In this document: piece after piece, positions 55,986 to 64,000 of the stretch
Position numbering within the stretch: position 1 is the stretch's first letter
How the letters are laid out: every line of letters starts with the position of its first letter
From: Herpetosiphonaceae bacterium
GTDB lineage: Bacteria > Chloroflexota > Chloroflexia > Chloroflexales > Kallotenuaceae
Direction of reading: 5' to 3'
DNA: 64,000 nucleotides
Assembly (NCBI GenBank): GCA_036374795.1
Contig: DASUTC010000065.1
Span: 1 to 64,000, forward strand
The notes under the pieces: generated by a model
Databases searched by the model: none
Told to the model about the DNA's origin: nothing
The model's input: the letters and a program-made list of their open reading frames with translations, nothing else
Program-made: the position numbers and the translations under genes

Positions 55986-58900
55986 ATGAAAGGCGATTTC
56001 ACGCGCTCCACCTTCAAATCTCAGAAGCACTACAGCAGCGTGCGCATGCAGCAGGGCCGCGTGCAGATAGATGCTGACTGGAACGAGCAGATCGAGATCC
56101 AGACCTATCTCGATCAGACCCAGGCCAGAGATGTGATCGGGCTGTGCGGCGTGCCGAAGATCGGCGGCGGCTTTGCGATCGGCGTGAACGAGGACGGCAC
56201 CGACCTGACGATCTCTGAGGGCCGCATCTATGTCGACGGCATTCTGTGCGAGAACGACGGCCCGCAGCCCGTACTTTTCACACAGCAGCCCGATCTGCCC
56301 GGCACTACGCCGCCGGGCGATCCCGGCACCTATCTGGTCTATCTCGACGTGTGGCAGCGGCACATCACCGCGCTGGAGGACGAGACGATCCGCGAGGTGG
56401 CGCTGGGCGGCCCCGACACCGCGACGCGCACCCGGACCGTCTGGCAGGTCAAGCTGCTGCGCGTCGGCGACGCCAACGCCGACGTGACCTGTGAGACTGA
56501 GTTTGAGGAATGGACCAGCCTGATCGACGCCGAGCGCGGCAAGCTCAGCGCGCGCGCCCAGGTCAGCGAGCCAAGCGACAGCCCGTGCATCATCGAGCCG
56601 GGCGCTGGCTATCGCCGCCTGGAGAATCAGCTCTACCGCGTCGAGATCCACAACGATAGCGACTCAGGACAGCCTACCTTCAAATGGTCGCGCGACAACG
56701 GCTCGATCGTGCGCTTGTGGGCGGCCAAAAACGGCGACGACCTGACGATCAGCAGCGCGGGCCGCGATAGCTTCCTGGGCTTCGCTACCGGCCAGTGGGT
56801 TGAGCTGACCGACGACAATCGCGAGCTGCTGGGCGACCCCGGCACGCTGGTGCAGCTTGCCAACGCGATCGGCCAGACGCTGACGATCGATCCCGCTACC
56901 GCCAGCGGCACCGTCGACTTCACGGCGTTCGACGAGCATCCCAAGGTGCGGCGCTGGGACATGCCCGGCACCACCGGCCCGATCGAGGTGTCTGTGCCCG
57001 CTGGCAACGGCGGCTGGATCGCGCTGGAGGACGGCGTTGAGATCAAGTTCGATCTGTCGGGGCCGTTCCGCACCGGCGACTACTGGCTGATCCCGGCGCG
57101 CACCGCGACCGCCAACGTGGAGTGGCCGTTCGCCGATCCGCAGCCGCCGCACGGCGTGCGGCACCACTACTGCCGCCTGGCGCTGATCAACTTCGAGGGC
57201 GAGGCGCTCACAGCCGACAGCATTCAGGACTGTCGCATCGATTTTCCGTCGCTGACGACGATCTGCGCCGAGGATGTCTGCTTCGACAACACCAGCTGCG
57301 ACCTGCAAGATGTCGTGACGGTTCAGGATGCGATCGATCGACTCTGCGCCGAGCGCGATCTGCGCCATCACAACAAGCACCTGCACGGCTGGGGCATCGT
57401 CTGCGGGCTGAACGTGACCTGCGGCCCCAACGACGACAACGGACGCCGCAACAACGTGACGATCCACACGGGCTACGCGATCGACTGTGAGGGCAACGAC
57501 ATCCTGGTAGAGCGCGACACGCGCTTCCAGGTGATGCGCGAGATTCGCCGCCTGATGGAGCAGAATCCCGATCTCAAGATCCTTGACGACAAAGGCAACG
57601 GCGAGGTCAGCCTGATTCTGGAGCGCGACGGCAGCTATCGCCTTGCACCATACGATCCCAAGGCGCGCAATGAGCTGCAAGCGCTGCTGGCCGGAACGCT
57701 GCTGCTGGATTTTTATAACGATTGCATCAAGCCCATTCAGGATTTTCTCGAAGAGCAGCTTCAGCCGCCGCCCAACGAAGAGAAGGAACCTGCCGGTCCG
57801 ACCTACCAGCGGCTATCGGCGCTGACCAACCTGGTCGCGCAGCCGGTCAACCAGCAGACCGGTCAGCACATCTACCTCTCGCCGCGCGAGCATCGGCTGA
57901 TCGAGGAGTTTTACATCGGGCTGCGCGATCTGCTGACGAGCGAGACGTTCTGCGCGATGTTCGCCAACGCGCGGCCCTTGCCCGACTATCCGCTGCGCGA
58001 CCTGGGCATCAGCCAGCGGGCTATGGATACGATCTTCGGACGCAGCCAGCATGTCCGGCTGCGCATGCGTCCCGGCGGCGCGGAGGTCTATAGCGTCGGC
58101 CCCGGCTCCAATCCGCTCAAGCCCGACACCACGATCAACCGCTACGACGTGAACAAGAACGTGCTGATCGAGCGGATCAACCCGATCGCCGGAGCGCAGA
58201 TCGACGACAACCAGAGCGACACCGGCACCGGCGCGGTTCAGGACGTGGCGTTCTCGCCCGACGGCAGGCTGATCTACATGATCGCGGCGACCAAGAGCGA
58301 CGAGAATACCTTTTTCCGCGTCGGCGAGATCGGACGCACAGGCATCACCTGGCGACCAATGGTGACGATCTGCGATGTCAAGCTAGTAACGCTCGCCACC
58401 ACGCCCGCCGATCGCACCAACGTCTATGCAATCGGCCTGCGCAAGCAGACGATCACCGATCCCAACGGCACGACGCGCACCCAGTTTCGCGGCGCTGGCC
58501 TGTACCAGATCAATCCCGACAACGTCAATCCCAACATGGAGCCGATGCCGGGCCAGGCGTTCAATACCTTCGGCCACCTTGAGATCAGCGCCAACGGTCG
58601 CGCCTTCGTCACGTTCCGCACGACCGATACGCAGCCGACCTCCTACAACGCGGTGCGGGCGATCCAACTGCCGGGCGGCACCACGATTCGCGAGTTTCCG
58701 CTTGAGCTGAGCGGCAGCGACGACATCGCGATCTTTACGGCGGCGGAGGAGGCCCGCACCGAGACGCTCTTTGTCGTGACGGGGCCGGACAGCAATAATC
58801 GCAAGCTGATCCAGGGCTTCAACATCGCCAATGGGCAGCAGCTCGGCGATGGCGTGCCGATGCCCAACACCACGATCCGGCTTGAGCCGTTCGCGCCGCA

Positions 58901-60236
58901 GCGGATGCTGCTGGTGACGCTGGAAAACAACTACTCGGTACGCATGATCAGCATGGACGCGCTGCGTGCGATCGACGGCTACCTCCTGCCGACCCAGGTC
59001 AGCCCGGTCGGGATCACCTCCACGTCGGGCATCCGCAACATCCGCGAGCAGCGCGTCTATGTGCTGAACCAGCTCAGCAATACGATCACCACCGTCGCGG
59101 GCGAGCTATTCAATCCCGAATTTCGCTTCCGGCTCGACGTGCTGGCCGCCTACCGCAAAGGCGTGCTCGAAGCCTTCGCCGATCTGCTGGGCGGCTTTCT
59201 GCAATATCTCAAGGATTGTCTGTGCGATCACTTCCTGGTCAAATGCCCGCAGTGCGACGAGGACGACATCATCTATCTGGCCGCGATCAGCATTCGCGAG
59301 GAGCAGGTCTACAAGGTCTGCAACTTCTCGCAGCGCAAATATGTCAAGAGCTTCCCGACGATGGGCTACTGGCTCTCGATGTTTCCGTTCATTTCGCTCT
59401 TCGACCGGCTGATCGAGCAGTTCTGCTGCCTGGTGCTGCCCGATCTCTTCGGTCGCTACACCGTGGACGAGTTCAACCAGGATCGCTCGTTCCAGGGCGC
59501 ATCGCCGGTGCAGGGCTCGCAGTTCCGCCAGGTGCTTGGCCTGGTGCAGGGCCAGGATCTCGGCGCGCTGATCCGCAGCTTTACCAACAAATCCCGCACC
59601 GCAGCCCAACTGACGAGCGAGTCCACGAGCCAGCCAGCGTTTACGCCGCCCCTGACGCGCCGCGCCTCGGTCGTCGAGGGCATCAGCCTGGTCAACACAT
59701 CGGTCGACAACGCCGAGACGCAGCTCAAAGAGGCCGGTGTCGAGGTGCGGCGCGCGGCCTACGATCCGAGCGACACGCCCAACATCGTCTCGACGCTGCC
59801 CGGCTTCTTCCGTCAGATCCGGCCCGGCTCTGCCGTGACGCTCTACGAGGAAAACGGCCAGGTGCGCTACTACTCGGTCGCCAGCGCCGATCCGTCGAGC
59901 GAGCTGCGCGCCCAGGTGACATCGCTGTCGGAGCGGCTCAGAGCGCGCGATACCGAGCTGCAAACATTGCAGAGCCGCATCGAGGAGCAGAAGACCACGC
60001 TCGATGAGGTCGTGCCGCTCACCACCAAGCTGGCGGATACCGAGCGGCGGCTGACGGAGCGCAACGAGGAGATCGCCGGGCTGCGCAGGCAGATGCAGGA
60101 GCTTGAGAGCAGACAGACCGAGATCGCGGGCGAGCGCGGCGCGCGGGCCAAGCTGGCCGAGGTCGAGGCCGAGCTGAAGGAGCTGCGCGAGTTCCGCGAG
60201 GAGGTGCGCAAGTTTATGCGCCGACCGCCGCAGTAA
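55986..60236 (+). CDS. eCIS DUF6519 fibre-like protein with propeller, PASTA-like and coiled-coil parts
   Basis: A 1416-residue protein, last of the eCIS cluster. The N-terminus MKGDFTRSTFKSQKHYSSVR, then QQGRVQIDADWNEQIEIQTY is the DUF6519 signature. Around residue 750 VQDVAFSPDGRLIYMIAAT marks propeller-like repeats that run to about 1000. A CPQC string lies near 1086. Residues about 1222-1298 look PASTA-like (VVEGISLVNTSVDNAETQLK). Residues 1304-1410 form a long heptad coiled coil (LRAQVTSLSERLRARDTELQ onward), probably trimerising or anchoring. The build suits a tail fibre or a surface/membrane tether. AGGGAGGACTC precedes ATG 55986; it may have its own promoter. Confidence 0.82.
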   Translation: MKGDFTRSTFKSQKHYSSVRMQQGRVQIDADWNEQIEIQTYLDQTQARDVIGLCGVPKIGGGFAIGVNEDGTDLTISEGRIYVDGILCENDGPQPVLFTQQPDLPGTTPPGDPGTYLVYLDVWQRHITALEDETIREVALGGPDTATRTRTVWQVKLLRVGDANADVTCETEFEEWTSLIDAERGKLSARAQVSEPSDSPCIIEPGAGYRRLENQLYRVEIHNDSDSGQPTFKWSRDNGSIVRLWAAKNGDDLTISSAGRDSFLGFATGQWVELTDDNRELLGDPGTLVQLANAIGQTLTIDPATASGTVDFTAFDEHPKVRRWDMPGTTGPIEVSVPAGNGGWIALEDGVEIKFDLSGPFRTGDYWLIPARTATANVEWPFADPQPPHGVRHHYCRLALINFEGEALTADSIQDCRIDFPSLTTICAEDVCFDNTSCDLQDVVTVQDAIDRLCAERDLRHHNKHLHGWGIVCGLNVTCGPNDDNGRRNNVTIHTGYAIDCEGNDILVERDTRFQVMREIRRLMEQNPDLKILDDKGNGEVSLILERDGSYRLAPYDPKARNELQALLAGTLLLDFYNDCIKPIQDFLEEQLQPPPNEEKEPAGPTYQRLSALTNLVAQPVNQQTGQHIYLSPREHRLIEEFYIGLRDLLTSETFCAMFANARPLPDYPLRDLGISQRAMDTIFGRSQHVRLRMRPGGAEVYSVGPGSNPLKPDTTINRYDVNKNVLIERINPIAGAQIDDNQSDTGTGAVQDVAFSPDGRLIYMIAATKSDENTFFRVGEIGRTGITWRPMVTICDVKLVTLATTPADRTNVYAIGLRKQTITDPNGTTRTQFRGAGLYQINPDNVNPNMEPMPGQAFNTFGHLEISANGRAFVTFRTTDTQPTSYNAVRAIQLPGGTTIREFPLELSGSDDIAIFTAAEEARTETLFVVTGPDSNNRKLIQGFNIANGQQLGDGVPMPNTTIRLEPFAPQRMLLVTLENNYSVRMISMDALRAIDGYLLPTQVSPVGITSTSGIRNIREQRVYVLNQLSNTITTVAGELFNPEFRFRLDVLAAYRKGVLEAFADLLGGFLQYLKDCLCDHFLVKCPQCDEDDIIYLAAISIREEQVYKVCNFSQRKYVKSFPTMGYWLSMFPFISLFDRLIEQFCCLVLPDLFGRYTVDEFNQDRSFQGASPVQGSQFRQVLGLVQGQDLGALIRSFTNKSRTAAQLTSESTSQPAFTPPLTRRASVVEGISLVNTSVDNAETQLKEAGVEVRRAAYDPSDTPNIVSTLPGFFRQIRPGSAVTLYEENGQVRYYSVASADPSSELRAQVTSLSERLRARDTELQTLQSRIEEQKTTLDEVVPLTTKLADTERRLTERNEEIAGLRRQMQELESRQTEIAGERGARAKLAEVEAELKELREFREEVRKFMRRPPQ

Positions 60237-60673
60237 ACGCATCAGCAGATCGCCGCAAGCGCGCTCCATCGCCCGTGCGGTGGAGCGTGGTCTGCCCGGC
60301 GAGTTAATCTTGAGGCTGACGCAGCAGGCGCGCCTGCCTGCAAAAGAGCAGCGTATCCACCGAGAAGCGCCCAGGCAAACGGTTGTTGAAGCTTTGGCAA
60401 ACCATGCAGGATGAACGCGCTGCCCACGATCAGGCGAGGAGCAAAAGTCCGATCGCCCCCGGCGATCGACGTAGGTGGAGAAGCGATTCAAGCCAAAACC
60501 TCTGGTACGCAGACCACAAAGCTATGCCAACGGTAGCGCTCTCCTGAGGCGAATCTCTGGAGTCCGGAGGTCTTGTGTGGAGGTCGCGCGGCGAGTCGCT
60601 GCGACGTGGCGCAGGTTGCGGTAACGCTATACAATGCGATCATCATGACTACTATGAAACAAAGGAGCATTGT
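60237..60673. other. 437-bp intergenic region after the eCIS cluster
   Basis: It contains the terminator at 60262 and no supported gene. Just before the ferritin gene lies an AT-rich CTATACAATG that could be a -10. A leftward frame at 60488-60670 has no ribosome site and is rejected. Confidence 0.45.
60262..60287 (+). terminator. hairpin terminator after the eCIS fibre gene
   Basis: CGCTCCATCGC pairs with GCGGTGGAGCG (11 bp with one G-U, loop CCGT), 25 bases after the stop. Confidence 0.7.
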
Positions 60674-61195
60674 ATGCTGATTAGCCCGGAGTTGAACGCC
60701 GCCCTGAACGAGCAGATCGGCAACGAGTTTGGAGCGTCGTTACAGTACGTCGCCATCGCGGCCTACTTCGACAGCGACAACCTGCCGATCTTCGCCCGGC
60801 ACTTCTACACCCAGGCGACCGAAGAGCGCGATCATGCGATGCGCTTCGTCAAGTTCGTCGTCGATTCGGGCGGACGCCTTGAGATTCCACCGATCCCCGC
60901 GCCGCAGTGCAACTTCGCGTCCGCCGAAGAGGCGGTGCGGCTATCGCTCAACTGGGAGATGAAAGTCACCGAGCAGATCAACGGGCTGGTCGATCTGGCG
61001 ATCAACCAGAAAAACCATATCATGAAGCATTTTCTGGAATGGTTCGTCAACGAGCAGCTCGAAGAGGTGTCGAGCATGGAGACACTGCTGGGCATGGTGC
61101 GGCGCGCAGGCGATTCGGGCCTGCTGCTCGTCGAGAGCTTCCTGGCAAGCGGCGGCCTGAGCCAGGGACAGCCAGGCGCAGCCAGCGCCGACTAA
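60674..61195 (+). CDS. ftn: ferritin (non-haem, iron storage)
   Basis: A 173-residue four-helix ferritin. NEQIGNEFGASLQYVAIAAY (about 15-34) supplies the first ferroxidase glutamate, ATEERDHAMRFVKFVVDSGG (about 52-71) the next Glu and His of the ExxH motif, and the fourth helix FLEWFVNEQLEEVSSMETLL the last. No haem-binding methionine site is evident, consistent with the Ftn type. ATG 60674 follows AAAGGAG; the frame open from 60575 has no better site. It oxidises and stores iron as a 24-mer in the cytoplasm. It is a single gene, and any link to the eCIS is only positional. Confidence 0.93.
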   Translation: MLISPELNAALNEQIGNEFGASLQYVAIAAYFDSDNLPIFARHFYTQATEERDHAMRFVKFVVDSGGRLEIPPIPAPQCNFASAEEAVRLSLNWEMKVTEQINGLVDLAINQKNHIMKHFLEWFVNEQLEEVSSMETLLGMVRRAGDSGLLLVESFLASGGLSQGQPGAASAD

Positions 61196-61277
61196 CGATC
61201 CCATCGACGCGGCACGTTTTGCGCGGCGAGACGTGCCGCCAGCGTTAATCCCCGGTCGCAGAGCGCGTTCGGCACGG

Positions 61278-61652
61278 CTAGGTGGACGACTGAGGCATGA
61301 TCTGCCGGATCGCCGCCAGCAGCACATCCATCGGCCCCTGCTTCTGGATAAACGCCGACGCGCCTGCGGCCTCTGCGCGGGCACGAGTGATCGCGTCGTC
61401 GTACAGGCTGAGGATGACCACGCTGCTGTACGGCACTGCCGCCCGCAGCGCCTCCGTAGTGACAATCCCGTCCATGTGCGGCATTTTCACATCCATCACG
61501 ATCACGTCAGGATGCAGCGTCCGCGCGAGCGTGATCGCAGCTTCTCCGTCGCCCGCCTCGCCGACAACCGCGACATCCGGCTCGAGCGCCAGGCGCATGC
61601 GCAAGCCCATGCGCACCGATGGTTGATCATCTACCAGCAGCAGCTTAATCAT
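61278..61652 (-). CDS. single-domain response regulator (NarL-type receiver, no output domain)
   Basis: A 124-residue receiver. Asp8-Asp9 (VDDQ), Asp54 (VMDVKMP), Ser82 in ILSLYDD at the switch position, and Lys104 (IQKQGP) are all in place. The sequence is of the NarL class but the helix-turn-helix has been lost or never existed, ending after the last receiver helix. It lies divergent from a full NarL-type regulator and near a sensor kinase, so it may be a phosphate sink or modulator for that system. Confidence 0.88.
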   Translation of the reverse strand: MIKLLLVDDQPSVRMGLRMRLALEPDVAVVGEAGDGEAAITLARTLHPDVIVMDVKMPHMDGIVTTEALRAAVPYSSVVILSLYDDAITRARAEAAGASAFIQKQGPMDVLLAAIRQIMPQSST

Positions 61653-61847
61653 GGAGCAGCTCCAGATCCACCATCACGGCAGAGACGCTATCGCCCGCTT
61701 TCCGCTCCGGTAAAGCCTCATAGATATGCTACAATACTCATATTCAGCGAGTGTATCGCCCAATCGGAATCATCTGCGCCCAGCCGATGATGCACGCGCG
61801 CTCAGACCTTCGACAGAGACAAATCTCCATCCAAAGACGGAGCCTGT

Positions 61848-62489
61848 ATGACCATTCGGATTGTGATCGCCGACGACCACAGTGTGGTCCGGCAAGGGCT
61901 GCGTATGTTTTTAGGCCTCGACCCGGAGCTAGATGTGGTGGGCGAGGCGGCCAACGGTGCCGAGGCCGTGGATCTGGCGCGGCAGCTTCAGCCCGATGTG
62001 GTGCTGATGGATCTGCTGATGCCGGTTATGGACGGCATTACCGCTACGGGCATGATCCGCCGTGAGCTGCCCGATACCGAGGTGCTGGCGCTGACCAGCG
62101 TGCTGGAAGACGACAAGGTGATCGGCGCGATCCGTGCCGGAGCGATCGGCTACCTGCTCAAAGATACCGAAGCCAACGAGCTGCGCGACGCGATCAAGGC
62201 GGCGGCGGCGGGCCAGGTTCAGCTCTCGCCCAAGGCTGCCGCACGGCTGATGCGCGAGGTCAACGCTCCCGACAGTCCCGAAGTGCTGACCGAGCGCGAA
62301 ACCGAGGTGCTGCGCCTGATGGCGGTCGGACAGGCCAACAAAGAGATCGCGCGCACGCTGCACATCGGCGAGAAGACCGTTAAAACGCATGTCAGCAATA
62401 TCCTGGGCAAGCTCGGCGTGCAAAGCCGCACCCAGGCCGCGCTCTACGCCGTGCGGATCGGGCTTGTCTCCGTCGATCAAACGGGCTAG
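61848..62489 (+). CDS. NarL/LuxR-family response regulator
   Basis: A 213-residue two-domain regulator. The receiver (1-120) has Asp9-Asp10, the phosphorylation site Asp55 in LMDLLMP, switch Thr in LALTSVLED and Lys in YLLKDTEA. The C-terminal LuxR helix-turn-helix (about 147-205) reads LTERETEVLRLMAVGQANKE, then IARTLHIGEKTVKTHVSNIL. ATG 61848 follows GGAG. It is followed after 143 bases by a PAS/GAF kinase gene in the same direction, its probable partner. Confidence 0.94.
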   Translation: MTIRIVIADDHSVVRQGLRMFLGLDPELDVVGEAANGAEAVDLARQLQPDVVLMDLLMPVMDGITATGMIRRELPDTEVLALTSVLEDDKVIGAIRAGAIGYLLKDTEANELRDAIKAAAAGQVQLSPKAAARLMREVNAPDSPEVLTERETEVLRLMAVGQANKEIARTLHIGEKTVKTHVSNILGKLGVQSRTQAALYAVRIGLVSVDQTG

Positions 62490-62506
62490 TTTCGCGTTCA
62501 GGCTAT

Positions 62507-62523
62507 CACCCCGGGCCGGGGTG
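62507..62523 (+). terminator. short hairpin after the NarL-type regulator
   Basis: CACCCCG pairs with CGGGGTG (loop GGC) 17 bases after the stop, followed by a second weak dyad GTGCC...GGCAC at 62521-62540. There is no T-tract, so it may only attenuate. Confidence 0.5.
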
Positions 62524-62560
62524 CCATGCCCGGAGGGCACCCGCATTGTCTGACGGCATA

Positions 62561-62618
62561 TTGGTTCTTGGTACGTTGTTCTGGGCTTGTTCCTGTGTTC
62601 GCTTGTTCCTTTTGCTGG
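62561..62618. repeat. GTTC-type repeat before the sensor kinase
   Basis: The pyrimidine-rich arm only: GGTTCTTGGTACGTTGTTC, GGCTTGTTCCTGTGTTCGC, TTGTTCC. It occupies the leader of the kinase gene, in the same between-gene position as the other copies. Confidence 0.6.
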
Positions 62619-62632
62619 GTTCCTGATCCTCC

Positions 62633-64000
62633 ATGAATAGTAAAACACAATCGTCCCGCGCTACCGCCCGCCCCACGCTCCTCGACAGCACCGCGGCGCG
62701 GCTTGGCGCTGCGCTGGGGCTGGTTGGCATCGGCGGCGCGCTGCTGCTGGTTTCTGCCGTCGGCGACAGCGGGCAGAGCGGCATGCTGCCTGGCATCGGC
62801 CTGATCTTCGCCCTGCTGGCGGCGCTGCTCCTGTCGCTCTGGATCAACGATAGAAACAATCGTCGGCTGATCGAGCTGTTCGAGCGCATCAGCCGCGATC
62901 CCGATGCCGCGCTGGATCTGCCGCTTGAGCAGCACGCGACGACCGACGAGTGCCGCCGCATGATCGACAGCTACGCTCGGCTGATGGCCCACATGCAGGC
63001 CAGCCAGCAGCGGCTGCGCGACTCGGAGACGCGCTTTCGCACCATGTTCGAGCAATCGCCGTACGCGCTTCAGCTCTTCACGCCCGACGGCGAGCATCTC
63101 CACGCCAACCGCGCCTTTCTGGAACTGTGGGGCTTTGCCCTGGTGGAGCAGATCAACGGCTTCAACATCCTGCGCGACCAGCAGCTCGCCGCCGCCGGTC
63201 TGCTGCCCTACATCCAGCGCGGCTTTGCCGGCGAGACGACGACCGTGCCCGCGATGCGCTACGATCCGGCGCAGGTGCCCAGCATCCGCGACGGACGCCC
63301 GCGCTGGGTGCAGAGCGTGGTCTATCCGATCAAAGACGCGGCGGGCACGACTCGCGAGGTGGCGGTCGTCTTCGAGGACATTACCGAGCGCGTTCAGGCC
63401 TACGAGACGCTTGAGCAGGGCGTTGCAGAGCGCACGCACGAGCTATCCACGCTGCTTGAGGTATCGCATAACGTCGCCTCGACGCTGGAGCTCAAGCCGC
63501 TGCTGGGCCTGATCCTCGACCAGCTCCAGAAGGTAGTCGACTATACCGCCGCGACGATCTATATCGTCGAAAACGATCGGCTGGTGGTGCAGGACTATCG
63601 TCGGCCAATCGCGGAGAATACGGTGGTGCCCTTTAGCTACCCGCTGGACCGAATCGGCATGCTCTGGGAAGCGCTCCGCGCCGGAGAGCCCGTGATCATC
63701 GCCGACACGCGCGCCGATACGCCGCTGGCACGCTTCTATCAGAGCATCATGGGCCAGCAGCTCTACGCCGAGCTGAGCTACATTCGCTCGTGGATGGGCG
63801 TGCCGCTGCTGCTCAAAGAGCGCGTGATCGGCGTGCTGGTGGTGTCGCATAATGTGCCCGATCATTTCACGCCACGGCATGGGCGTCTGGCACTGGCAAT
63901 CGCCAACCAGGCGGCGGTCGCGATCGAGAATGCCAAGCTCTTCGAGCAGGCGCAGGGGCTAGCCGCGCTGATGGAGCGGCAGCGCCTTGCCCGCGAGCTG
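62633..64000 (+). CDS. membrane sensor histidine kinase with PAS and GAF domains, partial
   Basis: 456 codons are visible before the window ends. Two transmembrane helices lie at about 25-45 (LGAALGLVGIGGALLLVSAV) and 53-71 (PGIGLIFALLAALLLSLWI). A PAS domain (about 128-255) has SETRFRTMFEQSPYALQLFT and ends VAVVFEDITERVQAYETLEQ. After a helix comes a GAF domain (about 277-440) with TLLEVSHNVASTLELKPLLG and LALAIANQAAVAIENAKLFE. The kinase core lies beyond the edge; the last residues (LMERQRLAREL) are the start of the typical NarL-partner (HisKA_3-type) dimerisation helix, consistent with pairing to the upstream regulator. ATG 62633 lacks a strong ribosome site. Confidence 0.88.
   Translation, partial: MNSKTQSSRATARPTLLDSTAARLGAALGLVGIGGALLLVSAVGDSGQSGMLPGIGLIFALLAALLLSLWINDRNNRRLIELFERISRDPDAALDLPLEQHATTDECRRMIDSYARLMAHMQASQQRLRDSETRFRTMFEQSPYALQLFTPDGEHLHANRAFLELWGFALVEQINGFNILRDQQLAAAGLLPYIQRGFAGETTTVPAMRYDPAQVPSIRDGRPRWVQSVVYPIKDAAGTTREVAVVFEDITERVQAYETLEQGVAERTHELSTLLEVSHNVASTLELKPLLGLILDQLQKVVDYTAATIYIVENDRLVVQDYRRPIAENTVVPFSYPLDRIGMLWEALRAGEPVIIADTRADTPLARFYQSIMGQQLYAELSYIRSWMGVPLLLKERVIGVLVVSHNVPDHFTPRHGRLALAIANQAAVAIENAKLFEQAQGLAALMERQRLAREL

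Overview
The window is GC-rich bacterial DNA with dense gene packing and good Shine-Dalgarno sites. Its family content fits a filamentous member of the Chloroflexota (class Chloroflexia) best. The clues are an F420-type LLM oxidoreductase, a fused ATP sulfurylase/APS kinase, TPR-CHAT proteins, a SARP/BTAD regulator and 7-bp-periodic intergenic repeats. The assignment is inferred from families and composition; no rRNA or tRNA gene is visible.

Left arm (1-13131): mostly unlinked housekeeping and accessory genes. They are a cut-off receiver protein, an S9 peptidase, a collapsed GNAT remnant next to an intact GNAT, two small orphan proteins, a TerC membrane protein, a single-domain response regulator, sat-cysC preceded by a cysteine-rich overlapping ORF, a class V aminotransferase, a secreted trypsin-like protease and gmhA. 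Several convergent pairs are closed by clear hairpin terminators.

Signalling block (13534-21195): an ECF-like sigma factor, a soluble zinc-finger anti-sigma-like protein, a convergent TPR-CHAT caspase-like protease and, divergent from it, a large HEWAH zinc-metallopeptidase-like protein. An amidase with an SH3-like tail follows. Sigma, anti-sigma and TPR-CHAT side by side recall the protease-controlled sigma switch of the Csx29/Csx30/RpoE system.

Transport block (21289-26151): an LLM oxidoreductase divergent from an oligopeptide-type ABC transporter (lipoprotein plus two permeases), then two small orphan genes and a divergent SARP/BTAD regulator.

Main feature (28670-60236): a complete-looking extracellular contractile injection system (eCIS, Afp/PVC-like). 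In order it encodes a small leader protein, sheath, tube, zinc-ribbon baseplate-like protein, proline-rich protein, DUF4255 cap-like protein, AAA+ ATPase, small conserved protein, four DUF4157 proteins with different C-terminal modules (likely cargo), CIS tube-initiator, LysM protein, gp27-like hub, gp5-like spike, PAAR-like tip, gp25-like wedge, two J-like baseplate proteins, a gpI-like tail protein and a 1416-residue DUF6519 fibre-like protein. Most genes overlap by 1-4 bases. Five of the larger internal gaps carry a heptameric GAACAAA/ACTTGAA-type repeat, and some of these fold into long perfect inverted repeats. No tape-measure gene is recognisable.

Right arm (60674-64000): a ferritin, two response regulators in opposite orientation, and a PAS/GAF sensor kinase cut by the window end.
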